Assembly: GCA_003971905.1 (NCBI GenBank)
Contig: RSEE01000042.1
Location: forward strand, 124,001-188,000
Length of the DNA: 64,000 nucleotides
Source: Moniliella sp. 'wahieum'
Lineage: Eukaryota > Basidiomycota > Moniliellomycetes > Moniliellales > Moniliellaceae
Direction: 5' to 3'
Shown: piece after piece, positions 1-11,715 of the stretch
How the letters are laid out: each line of letters starts with the position of its first letter
Position numbering within the stretch: position 1 is the stretch's first letter
Position numbers and translations under genes: made by a program
Notes under the pieces: model-generated
The model's database searches: none
What the model was told of the DNA's origin: nothing
What the model saw: the letters and a program-made list of their open reading frames with translations, nothing else

Positions 1-537
1 ACACTCAACACAATTGCGTCTTTGTTTCCTTTCAATTAGGGATTCAAGTCCTGCCTCCACGTCCTGCCTTGCCCCGCCCCAAAGGCAAGAGCTTCAACTG
101 GGCTTTGCCTACCTTCCCACCCTGGGGGAAGACTGCCAAGTAGGTTCCATATCATCACATCTGCTTTGCTTTGCTCGCCACTACTTACACCTCGATGCCC
201 AGCTGCGGTTCCCATACGTCCATGGGGGTCGGCCCAAAAGGCCAGGATGCGATTGAATGTGCATGTGGATGTGCATATGTGCCAAAGCACAACAACCATC
301 TCTAGGGCTAGGCCACGAGCCGATACGCAGCAGTGGATCGACCGTCGCATCGGCCCGGGAGCAAGCGGGACAAAAGCGTAAGCAGCGAAAAAAGGATTCG
401 GCGCTGGTTCTGTCTTTTGGTTTTGTGATAAGAGGAGGGGGAGAGGGGGGCTAGGGTACGAGGGACCCAAAAGACCCCGCGGGCACATTCACACCTCCCG
501 CCCCAGTAAGCCAAGCGGATCCGTACCGGTCCACCAC
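1..537. other. Downstream flank of eL30, no gene seen
   Basis: This stretch lies beyond the eL30 stop codon. The open frames on both strands are short and low in complexity, and none shows a recognisable domain. It probably contains the eL30 3' untranslated region and spacer DNA running off the window edge. Confidence 0.5.
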
Positions 538-975
538 TTAGTTCGACACGGAGCTGAGCAAGTCCGAGTCGCCGGCGTCGGTAACGGCGAGCACACTGTA
601 ATTCACATCGTGTCAGTCCACTGGGGCCGCCAAGCCTCAAAACAAAACCAAGGAAGGAAAGGAAAGGAAACAGAACGATTCCGGGACCCAACGTACCCAA
701 CGCGGAAGAGTTTACCGGCAGCGGTGCCAAGAGCGACGTTGGAGCCCTGGTAGTGGTGGACCAAGGTCTTGGACAGCATGGCGTAGTACTCCAGCTCCGA
801 CTTGCGCAGCGGCGGGGTGTTGGCCGAGATGAGGACAAGCTTGGCCTTGCCACTGCGCAAGGTCTTGAGCGTGCTGGCGTACCCCAGTTGCATTACCCGA
901 CTTCATGACAAGCTGCAGCTTGCCATTGATGTTCTCCTGCGTGGAGGTCTTCTTCTTGTTGCTCACAGGCGCCAT
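538..975 (-). CDS. RPL30: 60S ribosomal protein eL30 (L30e)
   Basis: This is a structural protein of the large ribosomal subunit, acting in cytoplasmic translation. The start at 975 gives MAPVSNKKK followed by [12 protein letters not shown]. The core continues as [36 protein letters not shown] and [10 protein letters not shown], all typical of L30e. An intron (GTACGT...ACAG, 696 down to 596) separates this from the last exon, which encodes a C-terminus ending SSVSN with TAA at 538. Total length is close to the family norm of about 105-110 residues. Near 890 the reading frame jumps between VMKSG and LGYAS within about a dozen bases, too short for an intron. In an essential ribosomal protein I read this as an assembly indel. 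The gene is divergent from eL37 at 2200. Confidence 0.93.
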
Positions 976-1211
976 TCTTGCACTGCTCAACGACAACAAA
1001 ACCAAACAAAAAGGTAGTTAGTTCTTCCATCCCGGTCACCAGTCTTCGGCGATAGCAGGACTTTGGCCAACAGCCTGCGCACAGCCACCCAGATCTCCAT
1101 CCGCCACCCCCTCCTGCCCCGTATCCTGTGCCCATGCCACGGCTACGTTCCCATTGGCCCACCACAGGCCGATCACGAGGCCGTGTGAGCACATCCTGGT
1201 CCCGCGGAATT

Positions 1212-1397
1212 GGACAGCCGGACAGCAGGACAGCAGGACAGCAGGACAGTAGGACAGCCGGACAGAAGGGCAGCCAAACAGAAGGGGCAGGGCAGCAGGA
1301 CAGTAGGACAGCCGGACGAAGGGCAGCCAAACAGAAGGGCAGCAGGGCAGCAGGGCAGCAGGACAGCAGGACAGTAGGAAGCAGGACAGCAGGACAG
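1212..1397. repeat. Tandem array of GGACAGCA-like 8-mers
   Basis: About 186 bp consists of diverged copies of GGACAGCA, with GGACAGTA, GGACAGCC and short interruptions such as AAACAGAAGGG. It lies in the divergent promoter region between two ribosomal protein genes. No open frame of known family covers it. It behaves as a minisatellite. Confidence 0.85.
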
Positions 1398-2090
1398 GAG
1401 GCGAGCGGCTGAGCAAACCGCCAGAGTCGGTCGATACTCACGAGTTTGTCGGTCCGGTCGGGAGCGTTGAGGAGATGGGCAGCAGAGAGGAGCGGTGACC
1501 CCGCTGGAAGACGGCGAGCAACCCTAAGGCTGGGTCATCCGCGGGGATTGGTGACCGGGACGGTGACTATGCTCAAGGTGCGCTGCATCGCCAGGCAAGG
1601 AAGACTGGCGCTAAGCTATCTTTGAAATAGTGTGCCGCAGCAACTGGGTCAACGCACCTAGTGCGGTTTACGCCGGAATTGCGCCAGCTTGGCTACACCG
1701 CCCCTGTGCTGTGCCGCATTGGTTTGCTGCGGATCGGGGGCCGCAAGGGCCCAGTCGGTGCGCAACGCAGGCTGGGCGAGCGGAACCAAGCGAGGCAGCA
1801 GCGGTGACTGCTGCTACCACACCACCTCGCACCCTTTTCCCCGGCGCGCTTACCCGGTACGTTGATCCCCCTTTGCCTGCTTAGGCTTTGTACGCCTTGG
1901 TGCCTTGCTGCTGCGGCGCTGTGGTGCTGTGATGCTGTTGGGGGCGACGCCGATGCGCTTGGATGTGCTCATCGCCTATCGCATTGTGCGCGCCGCGCAC
2001 GCAGTGCTACACTTGGACGAACGACGATGCGACGATATGCCGGCGCGTTGGTTGTCCCATGGCTCGTCCCGCACTGGCATTGGCTCGTTC

Positions 2091-2120
2091 CCCATTGGCA
2101 TTGGCATTGGCATTGGCATT
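2091..2120. repeat. Hexamer microsatellite (GGCATT)n
   Basis: Around five copies of GGCATT lie about 80 bp upstream of the eL37 start. It is one of several short hexamer repeats in the window, the others being near 3330, 4070, 20246 and 21594. Confidence 0.75.
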
Positions 2121-2199
2121 ATTGGCTCCTGTGGGAAGTGCGTCTAACCCCGTCCCTGCGTTTGTTCTGTTTTGTTTTGTGGGTGCGTGTGTGGCAGAG

Positions 2200-2461
2200 A
2201 TGACCCGCGGCACCACTCGTTTGGTTTGCGCCACATTAAGGCGCACACGCTGTGCCGTCGTTGCGGCAAGCGTTCGTTCCACAAGCAGCACAAGGAGTGT
2301 GCGTCGTGCGGCTACCCGTCGGCCAAGACGCGTTCGTACCAGTGGGGTCAGAAGGCCATTCGTCGCACACGGGCACGGGCCGGATGCGCTACCTCAAGAC
2401 GGTGCCGCGCAAGGCTAAGAACGGCTTCCGCTCCGGCGCGCCTAAGGCTGCTTCGGCCTAA
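2200..2461 (+). CDS. RPL37: 60S ribosomal protein eL37 (L37e)
   Basis: This is a small zinc-binding protein of the large ribosomal subunit. The ATG at 2200 gives MTRGTT. The next frame then gives [40 protein letters not shown], and finally [20 protein letters not shown] before TAA at 2459-2461. The two CxxC pairs (CRRC and CASC) are the L37e zinc-binding cysteines. Total length is about 90 residues, as in the family. The frame is broken twice, near 2230 and near 2372, and each break is repaired by one missing base. The family's conserved sequence runs straight across both breaks, so these look like assembly errors. CAG immediately before the ATG suggests a 5' leader intron. Confidence 0.93.
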
Positions 2462-2475
2462 TGCCTCCTGTCCGG

Positions 2476-2545
2476 TTGAAGCTTCAGCTGGAAGTGTGAA
2501 GCGTGGAGCTTGATGCGTGAAGCTTGAAGCTTGAAACTTGAATGG
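2476..2545. repeat. 7-bp tandem repeat, AAGCTTG family
   Basis: Ten consecutive heptads can be laid out in register, with consensus close to GTGAAGC/TTGAAGC. The end of the run is exact AAGCTTG repeats. It begins about 15 bp after the eL37 stop codon, probably within the 3' UTR. Related heptads recur near 14481, 21026, 39577 and 41229. Confidence 0.8.
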
Positions 2546-2989
2546 GCGGGAAGGCGGAACTGGAAAAAAAAGGGTGGGCAAGCTTCTATAGACGTGCCTG
2601 CCCCCTCTTTTTTCAATCCCCTCCCCAAAAAAAGGCACGGCGGACGCGCTGTGAACTGCATGCTTTATGGTCTGCATTGGCTCGGGCGGCTGGTGAGGAT
2701 GGGGACATAGAGACGTATTGAACCGCTGAACAGAGGCAGGAGGGAGAGGCGGGCCGCTACAGGCCACTACAGGCCACTACAGGATAGATACTACAGGGAC
2801 CTGAATGGGTGGGAGGCCCGAACTCCAAGCCCGTATGGTATGCACCGTGGCACAACTCTTTCGAAACGCGTCCAGAAGTTGACCCCCATCTCCCGCTCTC
2901 TGACCCCTTTAAGCTTAAGCACATTTTTAGTTCGTCATTAATCATTTCTGATCAGCCAAAGCGTACTATATACGTTACGCCAGCACTCG

Positions 2990-3044
2990 TCTCACTCTCA
3001 CTCTCAATCTCAATCTCAATCTCCATCTCAATCTCCATCTCAGT
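2990..3044. repeat. CTCAAT/CTCCAT hexamer microsatellite
   Basis: CTCACT, CTCAAT and CTCCAT units run in tandem for about 55 bp. The array is intergenic, between eL37 (+) and the end of the long coiled-coil gene (-). Confidence 0.8.
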
Positions 3045-3199
3045 CTAACGTTGACATTGTGGATCCTTATTCCAGAGTAGTGAGAGGTGCATTTGCAGGA
3101 GCGTGAGGCAGGGAGCGGGAGCCAAGGGGTGGGTAACAAGGCCTCTGCGAGGTATAGCCGCACCTTGCGATCGATCCATGAGGTCCTGATCCATCAGGA

Positions 3200-3216
3200 G
3201 GGGGGGGGGGGGGGGG
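3200..3216. repeat. Poly-G homopolymer (17 G)
   Basis: This is an uninterrupted run of G in the intergenic region. Such runs are prone to length error in sequencing. Similar runs occur at 14874-14888 and 14931-14941. Confidence 0.85.
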
Positions 3217-3283
3217 ACATAAGCGCAAAGGTGAAGGTGTAAAGGTGTCAAGGTGCAAAGGGACAGGACAGGGGGTATGTATT

Positions 3284-6200
3284 CTACGGTTCGTCCACTG
3301 AGGAAGAAGCCGCCGGTAGTGGCCCCGGTACCGGCATAGGCATCGGCATAGGCATAGGCAAGGGCGCCGGTATGGGCATGGCGGGTCGTGACAAGGTAGG
3401 ATGAGCGGAAGAATTGGCGAGCTGAGCGACGCGACGCAAAGCTCGTAGCCAGCCCGGTTCGGCCGAGAGAGCTGGGTTAGTGGACGCAGGTGGTGGGGGG
3501 CCATTCGTAGGCCGGTCCAGGCTGCCCGAGAGAGAGGCGAGGGTCGAGACGGATCCGCGTGACGGAAGGCCACGACTTTGGTCCGAGTCGGTGGAGGCTA
3601 ACGACGCGGCGCGGGAGCGTAAGGGCGCGGTGCCGGTGGAGGTAAACGCGGGGGTAGAAGTGGAGGTAGAAGTGGAAGTAGGGGTAGAGGTAGAGGCCAA
3701 GGCGGAAGCTACGACGCCGACTCCAGGATTGGGTGGCCGAGCGGAAGAAGGGCTGGAGAGGAGGGACGGAGGGCCGGGGCCTGGCCAGCCTGTACCGTGA
3801 GCAAAGCTGAAAGCGCCGTACGGCTTGGCCGGGCCCGAGGGAGCCAGGGAGAACGGGCACTAGGCGCAAGGCTGGCAGCGTACTTGTAGGTATACACATA
3901 CAGAGGACTCGATCCGGGTGCCTTGCGCAGGGTGAAGCCCGGTGGTGGTGGGGCTGGAGGGGTGGGCATGGGCGGTACCGATTCGGCTGATAGTTTGCGG
4001 TGCGAGCGGAGATGGGTGCGGGAACGAGAGCGGGTGTGCTGGCGGAGACGAGAATGGGACTTGCGCCAGTTGGAATTGGAGTTGGAGTTGGAGTCGGGGG
4101 TGAGTGGAGCGTGGGACCGATCTGTCGAGACCGTGTCGACACTGGGAGGGCGGAGGTGGTCGGAACCGCCCTAGCCCTTGATCCCCCTTCCAAGCCAATA
4201 TCTCCGTTGGCCTTGGTCTTCCCCTTGGTCGAGCCCTTATCCTTGGCTGCCGTTGTCGGTGGGACAGACGAAGAGGCCGCCACGTTCATAGGCGAGGCCC
4301 GCCACTGAGCAAACGGATTCTGGGCCAGGGCCGAACGGGCTCGCATTCCCGAAGAAGAGGCCAGCAGCCCATGCCAGTCAACCGACGTAGGTCGCAAACG
4401 CGCCACAGGCGCTGGCCCCTTGGTCGCCAACGCAGGGGCCTCGGCGGGAGGAGAAAGAGGAGAGGCGGGAGAGGATCTTTCGTCCACCGGGGCGGGCACG
4501 TCGGCATCTGCCGACGTCGGCCCATCCACCGCTGGCATAAGGGGCAAGGGCGGCTCCATGGGCACATTCGGCTTGGGGGGGTCCGCATCGGGGCCGATGG
4601 AGCGGCGGGACCGAGTACAGTGCCCGTTGTGGTGGATTCCACTTCAGTCGTGCTGGGGAATAGGAGCGTCGAGGCCGTCTCTGACACGGCGCGCTCGGTC
4701 CGCCGAGGCGACTGCTTTTTGGGCGACGCGCCCGAGGCTGAGCAAAGGAAGGGTAGTCTTGTGGCACCTTGGCGGGGGAAGACTGGTGAGGCGGAGCGGC
4801 AAGGACATGAGCGACCCGTCCAAAGCCACGCAAATTCATAGTCTCCTTGCGGGTGGTAGGGTCCTGCCGCTGCTCTTGCAGACGCTCTTCCTCTGCCCGT
4901 TCGTCCTCCGAGTCGTCCAAACCAGACGAAGAGTGAGACGAGGTCTCTGTATCGTCAAACGGATTGTGCTCCAGCTGGAAGGGCAAACTGGTCGAGGGCT
5001 GAACCATGCCCACTTCATCTTCCTCCGAAAACCAGGAGCTGCCAGACCCATCCGACAAGTCTGCCTCCTCGTCGGACAAATCCACCTGGTCGAAAAAGGC
5101 ATCGTCATCGGTATCCCACTGATTAATGTCAGCAAGGCGGGCAAGCAAGTCGGCCGACGAGTGGGACGTTCCCGATCCGGGGGTGTGCACCGAAGGAGGT
5201 CCAGGCCGACGCCAGACCCGGGAGCATAGACGTGGGTGGACGGGAGCGCCACCGGTCTCTCCAACGGGGTCCGGACAGAGTTGGCTCGCGACCTTGCTTC
5301 CTGGGGAGATGCCGAGGGAGACCACACCCACCGCCCTGACTTGGGAGCGAGAGGAGACATTGCGGAGCCCGCCGAGCCCGAGCGGCTGAGGCGGGTAGAT
5401 CGAGTCCTACGTTTGGTCGGGGAATACGGGGAGGGAATCGGGATTGGCACCGCGCCTGGTCCGTCCTCTTTGGCCGGGGGTAAGGCCAAGGGCGGGATCG
5501 GGTGCGCATCCAGACTCGGCCCAAAGTCCCCTGGCATCTCGGGACTCTCCGCAAACAAGTCCAATCCCGACTCGGGCGGGCGCCGCTGGGGGGGAAGAAT
5601 GCGAGCGGGCACACGCTTCGAGGGCGATCGGGTCTTGCGCGGAGAGCGAGGCCGGAGGGGGAGGACGAGAGGCGTTTGGGCGGAGGGGATATAGCAGGAG
5701 GAAGCGCAAGGGCCGTCGGAATAGGGGAGCAGCACTTGGACAAGCGTCGTGCTGCAGCCTTGGTTGGACAGATAGGGCGGAGTTGGATGCGCACTTGACG
5801 TCGAACGCACTGAAAGCACGGGCTATGCCCGTAGGTGCGACCTTTGCGCCTACTGGGAATGCGGGCAGAGCGGTCCAATACCGCACCGGCCACAGCCCGA
5901 GCAGTCGTCTGTGCTTCGGTCGCATGGCCAGCCTGCGGGCAAGACGCTGCAGAGCGGTCAAAATCAGTCGGGAACGAGCGAGCCAGCGTTGCTGTTGGGC
6001 GCCTACCAACACGTGGCGTACCGCCCGGTCAACATGGTCCAGGACAGGTTCCTCCAGGTCCTCCACCACATCGTCTGGCCATTCTTCGTCCTCCTCCACG
6101 ACTTCTGATACCATCGACAGAGAGACATCCTCCTGTAGTTCGGGCGAGGCCCGAGGGTCCAACGGCGCTGCTCCCAATGGCTCCCCCAAAGCTGCAGCCA

Positions 6201-7611
6201 GCTCGGAGCCAAGATCGTGGCCATGAACCATCGTTTCTACGCCTACGGGCGAATCATCGTCAGAAGCCGTAGGCGAGTCGAGTTCAGGTTCTGGTGGAGC
6301 AGGCGGCTCCGTTTCCTGGTTAGGCTGTACCAAAGGCGGGGGAGTGGCTGCAAGGAGGGCCGTCCTCAGGGCACACTGGAGCAGTTTATGGGTTTTGCGC
6401 ATGGCCTCAGCACGAGTAACGGGTCGGCGTTGTCGCTGTGGGGGTGAGGACCGATGCGAGGGGAGAGCAAGGTGTGATCGCGATCCAAAGTGGGGGCTGT
6501 CCGGCACGGCGCCCGGTGGGGCTGGGCCCAGGCGGCGGACAGGAGTAGCCAAGATGGCCGGAGTGGTATCGACTTCGAACACAGGTCGAACGGCAGGGGA
6601 AGTACGGGTGATGGCGACCGGTCCCGACAGATCAAATGTGGGCGAGGGATGGGTGGGGCTGGAGGAAGAAGAGGTGGCAGCGGTAGAGGCAGTAGCGGTG
6701 ACGCGTGCATGGTCCTGGGTCAGCTGGCGAAGCTTGGTACGCAGCTGAACCTGGGTTGCCAGAGCACGTTCCTCGGCCTGCGTGGCCATGGCTTGCTGGG
6801 CCTCGAGCTCGCTCTGGAGATGGGCCAGCTGGGCGTCCGCCTGCCGGCGCTGCCGCTCGGAGAGAGCGAGGCGGGTGGAGAGGCGTTCGGCACGCTCGTG
6901 GGCACTGGTGGCCGCCGCCTGGGTTGCGTCAGCACGAGCCAGAGCGTCTGCGACGGCGCGCTCAGACTGGCGGGCGGCGTGTTCGGCAGCACTAGCCGAG
7001 TGAGAGGCAGCAAGGCGAGCATTCTCTGCGTCGGTATGGTAAGCGGCAAAGCTGGCCTCGAGTTCAGCTAGAGCGGCAGCCAGCGCATCTGCGCGCGACA
7101 GAGCAGCATCGCGGGAGCTGTGCAGGAGATCGATCATGGTCTTGCTTCTGCCGAGAGCGGTAAGAAGATCATCGCGAGGAACGCCGTCCAGCGCCTGGCG
7201 CAGATCCTCAATGGGGATGTCGTCATCGGGCGGCAGTTCGATGGGCGCAGGCGGCACGGGCGGCAGCGAGGGCGGACCCGGGCGCGGCGGCGGCGCAGCG
7301 GTAGGCGCAAGCTGGAGGTCGGGGACCCATGCGGGGGGGAGGGTGCGGCGGGCGGCATGGTGGGGGCGTGGACGGCGCTTGGGGAGGGAGCGGAGGGAGC
7401 GGGTGCCGCTGGCGGCGAGGGACGGGATGGGGGAGTGGGTGGAGGAGGCGGGGCTGCTGGTGCCGGGGGTGGGGGGGGGGCGCATACACGGTGCGCATGG
7501 CTGCGGCGGGTGGTGGGGGAGGGGGTGGTGGTGACGATGGTGGCGGGGGGATGGCGGTGGCGAGGGCGAGGGCGAGGGGGGCAGCGGGGGGGCGGGGCGG
7601 AGGGCAGCCAT
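3284..7611 (-). CDS. Long low-complexity/coiled-coil protein with NPF motifs, function unknown
   Basis: I do not recognise a named family. From 7611 the frame gives a Pro/Ser-rich head of about 120 residues. A clear Ala/Glu/Gln-rich coiled coil follows (roughly 7200-6680; pieces such as ALAELEASFAAYHTDAENAR and ERLSTRLALSERQRRQADAQ). After that come Ser/Pro-rich disordered segments. A conserved-looking acidic stretch near 5130-4930 contains WFSEEDEVG and EHNPFDDTETSS, and a second NPF (AQNPFAQW) lies near 4310. NPF tripeptides bind EH domains in endocytic proteins, so an endocytic or trafficking scaffold is possible, but that is inference. The frame changes several times (for example near 5820-5700, 5330-5130 and 4690-4560). 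A possible intron with GT near 3889 and AG near 3806 lies close to the C-terminal exon, which ends at 3284. The true start could be downstream of 7611. Confidence 0.55.
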
Positions 7612-8112
7612 GGGGCTCAGCGGACGGGCGCATGGGCGGGTGTGAATGGGAGGGGCGTGGAGTGTTGAGTTGGTTGGCGGGGCGGGTGCCGGTGACAGTC
7701 ATCCATCAGCATCATCCATGCCTGCCAGCGCGCGCCCATCATGCATCGCTAGATCACTAGTCACGCCTGCGCACCGCGCCACTCTGGCCCCTGCAACTTT
7801 CAGTCGCCGTGGCTTGGCGAGGCCTGGTCTTACCTCAGCACGTGCCCCTGGGTCACCTGACTGGTCCGCAGCCACTCGCCACTAGTCAGCGCTCAGCCTC
7901 TCAGCCGTGTCCCCACGCCAACTCGCGTCTGGCACGCCCACCGTATTCAATCTCAATCTCAATCCGCCTGTAGCACACCCTATTGGTACAGCCCAACTAA
8001 GGACACTACCCTAGTAGATGCATCTGGTCACGCACTCTCCGCATTGCCCACCATGCATCATTACGCACACGTCAGAGCCAGAGTCATCAGTCAAGCACCC
8101 CCCTGGGAGTGC
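7612..8112. other. Intergenic region, no gene seen
   Basis: This 500 bp spacer lies between the presumed start of the coiled-coil gene and the PEX5 stop codon, so it should hold the coiled-coil gene's promoter. It contains isolated CACTAGTCA motifs (7754, 7878) and a CTCAAT run (7948-7962). I see no coding signature. Confidence 0.5.
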
Positions 8113-10819
8113 TTACACGGCCGACATGGCCGGCGCGGCAGTCAAGTCTGCAATGTCAAAGTCTTCAATCTTGCGTTGGCGCGTGCGCTCCGCCAAGTCC
8201 GGCCGGCCCAGGAGCTCGAGGACGACGCGGAAGGTTTCCCACAGCTGCGCGAGCCAGCCCTCGTCGTCGGCTGCGCCGGCTGGGGAGGAGGATTGGGAGT
8301 GTTGGATGCCAAGGGCGGTGTAGAGGTGTTCGCGGCATCCTGGTAGAGCTTGAGGTTGAGACACGAGATGGCCAAGTTAAAATGGCAGCGGGCAAAGTTA
8401 GGTTGGAGGTCCAACGCGGCATGGTAGTAGCCCAGCGCACGTTCATGTTGTCCTCCATTGGACAAGGTGGCACCCAGACGGTTGTGCAGCAGCCAATCGC
8501 CCGGCCGCACCGCCAGCGCCGAGCCAAAACAGTCTGCCGCCTTTTCGTACTCGGCCGTGGTGTTGAACAAAACCCCAAGGCCATCTGAATATCTGCGTCC
8601 ACGCCACCGGCCTCGACGCCCTGCGCCTCGCCCCGCGCCCCAGCACGTACCAGCGCCAGCAGCGTCTCGATCAAGGCCGGATGCAACGAGTCGGCCGGGA
8701 CCGAGTCGGGAAGGTGAGCTGCCACGGCGCCTGCGTACGTGGGCGAGTGACGAAGCCACAACGCCAACGCTGTCCGGGCCTGGAACCGGTCGCCCTCATT
8801 GGTGTAGCTGACAGCGAGAGCAAGCCATGCGGCACGTAGTTGGGATCCAACTCGAGTGCCTTACGTAGCGCAGCAATCGCTTGTCCCTCCCTCGTTTTCT
8901 TGTTGTTTGACACCGAGCTCGAGCCAGGCGTCGGCCGAGTTCGGGTAAGCTTGCGCCCGGGCCTCGGAAACCAACAGACTTTCAACGCGCTGGGCCAACA
9001 GGCCATGCTCCTCTGTCATCCAGTCCATCGTATCCAAATGGTGCGCGCCATGGGTACGTGTCGTGTTGATTGCGTACGGATTGGAGCAAACTTGTAGGCG
9101 GGAGCAGGGCGAAGGTTGCTCTTAAGCGTCTCGGTGGATGCGGCGGTAGCAGTCTCTTGACGTTCTTGGTCCCATTCCTCCCACTGGTCTTGCATCGCGT
9201 TCCATTCGCTTTCCTGGGACCCCATCGGCCCCGGCCAGCTTGAGAAGAGGAGAAGCCACGACCGACAAAGTCGCCCGCATCTTCCTCTTGCTCTTGCGCC
9301 TGCTGATTCGCGTGCTGCGCGGCCGGATGGAGGGGAGGGAAACTTGTTATAGCCTCGCGTCCAGCAGGAGGCACGTAGCCTTCAGACCAGGCACTGGACG
9401 CGCCAGGGATTTGGGTGCCCAACGACTGATACTTGGCCCATTCGTCCGCTTCAGCTTGTTCATGAGAGATGCCTGACGCGTCGGCTGCGTGGGACCTGGC
9501 CTTGTCCAACAGGGCGGATTGTTGAGCAAACGCAGCGTCATCTTCGCGCATCCGCGCAGCAATGTCCCCGCCATCTCCAACAAACATGCCCTTGGCAGCA
9601 GCGGAAGCTTGTCGCTCCAAGCTTCTTTCTCAGCACCGCGAGCGTCCTCGGCGGCAAATAAATCGCCCAGCTCGTCCCGGGCGGCGTCTTGCCGAGCCAG
9701 GAGGTTGGTCAAGTTGGCTCCGGGCCCGAGATGGGCCGTTGACCTTGCGGGTTAACAACGATTCGGTGGTGAGGTACTTTTCGGCATCCAGGGTGTGCTT
9801 GGACGTGGACGCCTGAACGGATGAGGCGTCGACAATTTCATCCCCTTGGATCGTCGCCTGTCGATCGGCCAACTTGCGCATCAATCCCAAAAAGCCCGAT
9901 TGGCGGAACTTGTCCGAGCCGTCGTGGGAGACAGTGTGAACCAAGTGCTCCGCCGCGCGTGCCAGCGCATCCTGGTCCGCCACACCGCCGTCCGCACGGG
10001 CGGCCTCAGCTGCCTCGGGCTCGGCTTGCCTGAGGTGGGCATTGATGCGTGCTGGAGCAAAAACAGGGTCCTGCTCCACCGCCTGCACCGCATCCTTGGT
10101 CAAGAGGTGGCCTAGATGCTGGGCTGCCACTTCGGCATTGGACTGGCTCTTGTCCGACTGGGCTGCCTTGTCCACCACCTGGAACGCTTCGGCCCATGCA
10201 GCAGCGGATGGGGCAGCATTCTGTTGTTGTTGTTGTTGTTGTTGATGCTGTCTGCTGCTGGGAAGGAGTGTGCATGGCATGCTGCATCCGCCCCCCGCAT
10301 ACTGGACCGCAGAAGCGGGGCTCGTTGGGTCATGGGCATCATGCCCATTGGGCGGTGGGCCATGTGGGTGGTGGGCATGGGAGAATGAGAAATGTGGGCC
10401 GACGCAGTCACGGGGGCAGGGGAGGAGGAAAGACTGGGCTGGGAGAGAAAGTCGCGTGCGGCGGGCTGGGGCTGGGCCTGAGGCTGGGCCTGGGCCTGGG
10501 CTGGGCCGCGGGCTGAGAACAAGGCGGGGTTGAGCGGGGCCAGATCGGGGTGGGCGCCGGCGGGGAGGGTGTCTGCCAGGGGCGCAAGGTCAAAGGCATG
10601 GATGGCGCCGGGGTGTGGGGGCGCAAAGGAGGCAGCGGCCGGTGGGGTTCCAGCAGGAGCAGCGGGAGTGCGGAGGGTGGAGAGCGCATGGATGCGTGGG
10701 ATGGGCCGGCGCCGGGGACAAAGCGGTCGCCCTGGTGGGAGCGGTCGGCGCCAAGGCCCTTGCCGAGGGTGGAGAGTGCGTTGGACGGCCCGCAGGACGC
10801 ATCGCACGAGGAAGGACAT
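8113..10819 (-). CDS. PEX5: Peroxisomal targeting signal 1 receptor PEX5
   Basis: PEX5 binds C-terminal SKL-type signals in the cytosol and carries matrix proteins to the peroxisomal docking complex. The start at 10819 gives MSFLV, then [16 protein letters not shown]. This holds the conserved N-terminal cysteine used for mono-ubiquitination and receptor recycling. The middle is disordered and Gln/Ala-rich, with WxxxF/Y-type motifs for PEX13/PEX14 binding (WAEAF, WSEGY). The C-terminal half is a TPR array: [50 protein letters not shown] and [20 protein letters not shown]. The last helix ends DFDIADL before TAA at 8113. Length, about 880-900 residues, is long for the family because of the low-complexity middle. 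At least six frame changes (for example near 10790, 9200, 8905, 8740 and 8330) interrupt it, but TPR order is intact, so I treat them as assembly indels. A CAA-type trinucleotide run encodes the polyglutamine near 10224. Confidence 0.92.
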
Positions 10820-11715
10820 GGTGGGCGCGGGCGGGAGACGGTGGGGCGGAGAGAAGAGGCGGGAGGGCCCGTGGGGGGAGCGCTCCAAGGGAACTGAATG
10901 GCGCGGCGGCTGACGCTCCGCACGCCCGTTTCAGCCAAACTTTCACGCCGCCCGTCGCACCCGGCGCGCCTGTCTCCCCGCATCCCGCCCGGCCTGCCTG
11001 GCCTGCTTTGCCACCTGGGCGTTGCCACCTTCCGGGCCATCCAGCACCGCTCCCGGTTCGCCGCCATCCGCATCACCCCAGCCACCACCCATCCCTGGCA
11101 CCTCGCACCTCGCACCCCCCACCGCACCCCAAGCACACACAGCACCACGCTCGCCTGACTTGCCGTCCAGTCCTGTCCATGGCCAGCTGGCCAGCTGGCC
11201 CGCTGGTACTGATCCAGCGCCCGGTGCCTCTCCCGGCCTTCAAACTTTCGCCAGCCACGGTGCGGTGACATGTAGTGCGAGCAGGGCCGGATAGGATGTG
11301 CTGACCTTTGGACCGCCTGCAGCCGACCCACAGTCACTAGTCAGCCACGCCGGCGGCGGCGGCGGGTGCTGTCGGCTCACCTTGAGGCCTGAGGCAAGAA
11401 ACCAGAAACGGCACCCTGGCTCAGCAATGTCCCTGGCCTACAAACGAGATCCTAAGGTCTAAGGTTCTAAGGTTAGGCCTAAGGCGCCATGCCGTCGAAC
11501 TGATCTCTCCCTGTTCAACATGACCTAGTTGCTTTGTAGGACCTGTCGTCGCGGCTGTGGGATCCGATAGGAATCCTGTGCGGAAAGATGGTATTGGCAT
11601 CAAGCAGTGGGCGGCGCGGCACCATGTATCCAACCCGTACTCGTGGCGCATGGGACGGGGAGAACGGTGGCGGCTGGTAGCATGTACACGTCATGCACAC
11701 GTACATGCTTCACAT
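10820..11715. other. PEX5 upstream region, no gene seen
   Basis: This 0.9 kb interval lies between the PEX5 start and the end of the MFS permease gene. It is C-rich near PEX5 and contains CACTAGTCAG (11335) and repeated CTAAGGTTCTAAGGTTAGG (11457-11475). No open frame looks like a protein family. Confidence 0.5.

Larger units (their letters stand above)
976..2199. other. Divergent ribosomal-protein intergenic/promoter region
   Basis: This 1.2 kb spacer separates the eL30 (-) and eL37 (+) start codons and must hold both promoters. It contains a G-rich 8-bp tandem array at 1212-1397 and a GGCATT hexamer run near 2091-2120. The sequence just before the eL37 ATG (CTAAC near 2146, then a pyrimidine/T-rich stretch and CAG at 2195-2197) looks like the 3' end of a 5' UTR intron. 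I recognise no protein-coding gene here. Confidence 0.5.

Noticed and set aside
538-2461. Programmed frameshifting or pseudogenes as the explanation for broken ribosomal protein genes
   Set aside because: Breaks occur at unrelated sites in almost all long genes, and the families concerned do not use frameshifting; random indel error is simpler.
4420-5229. 269-codon + strand open frame
   Set aside because: It is antisense to the coiled-coil gene, whose acidic and NPF motifs are convincing on the other strand.
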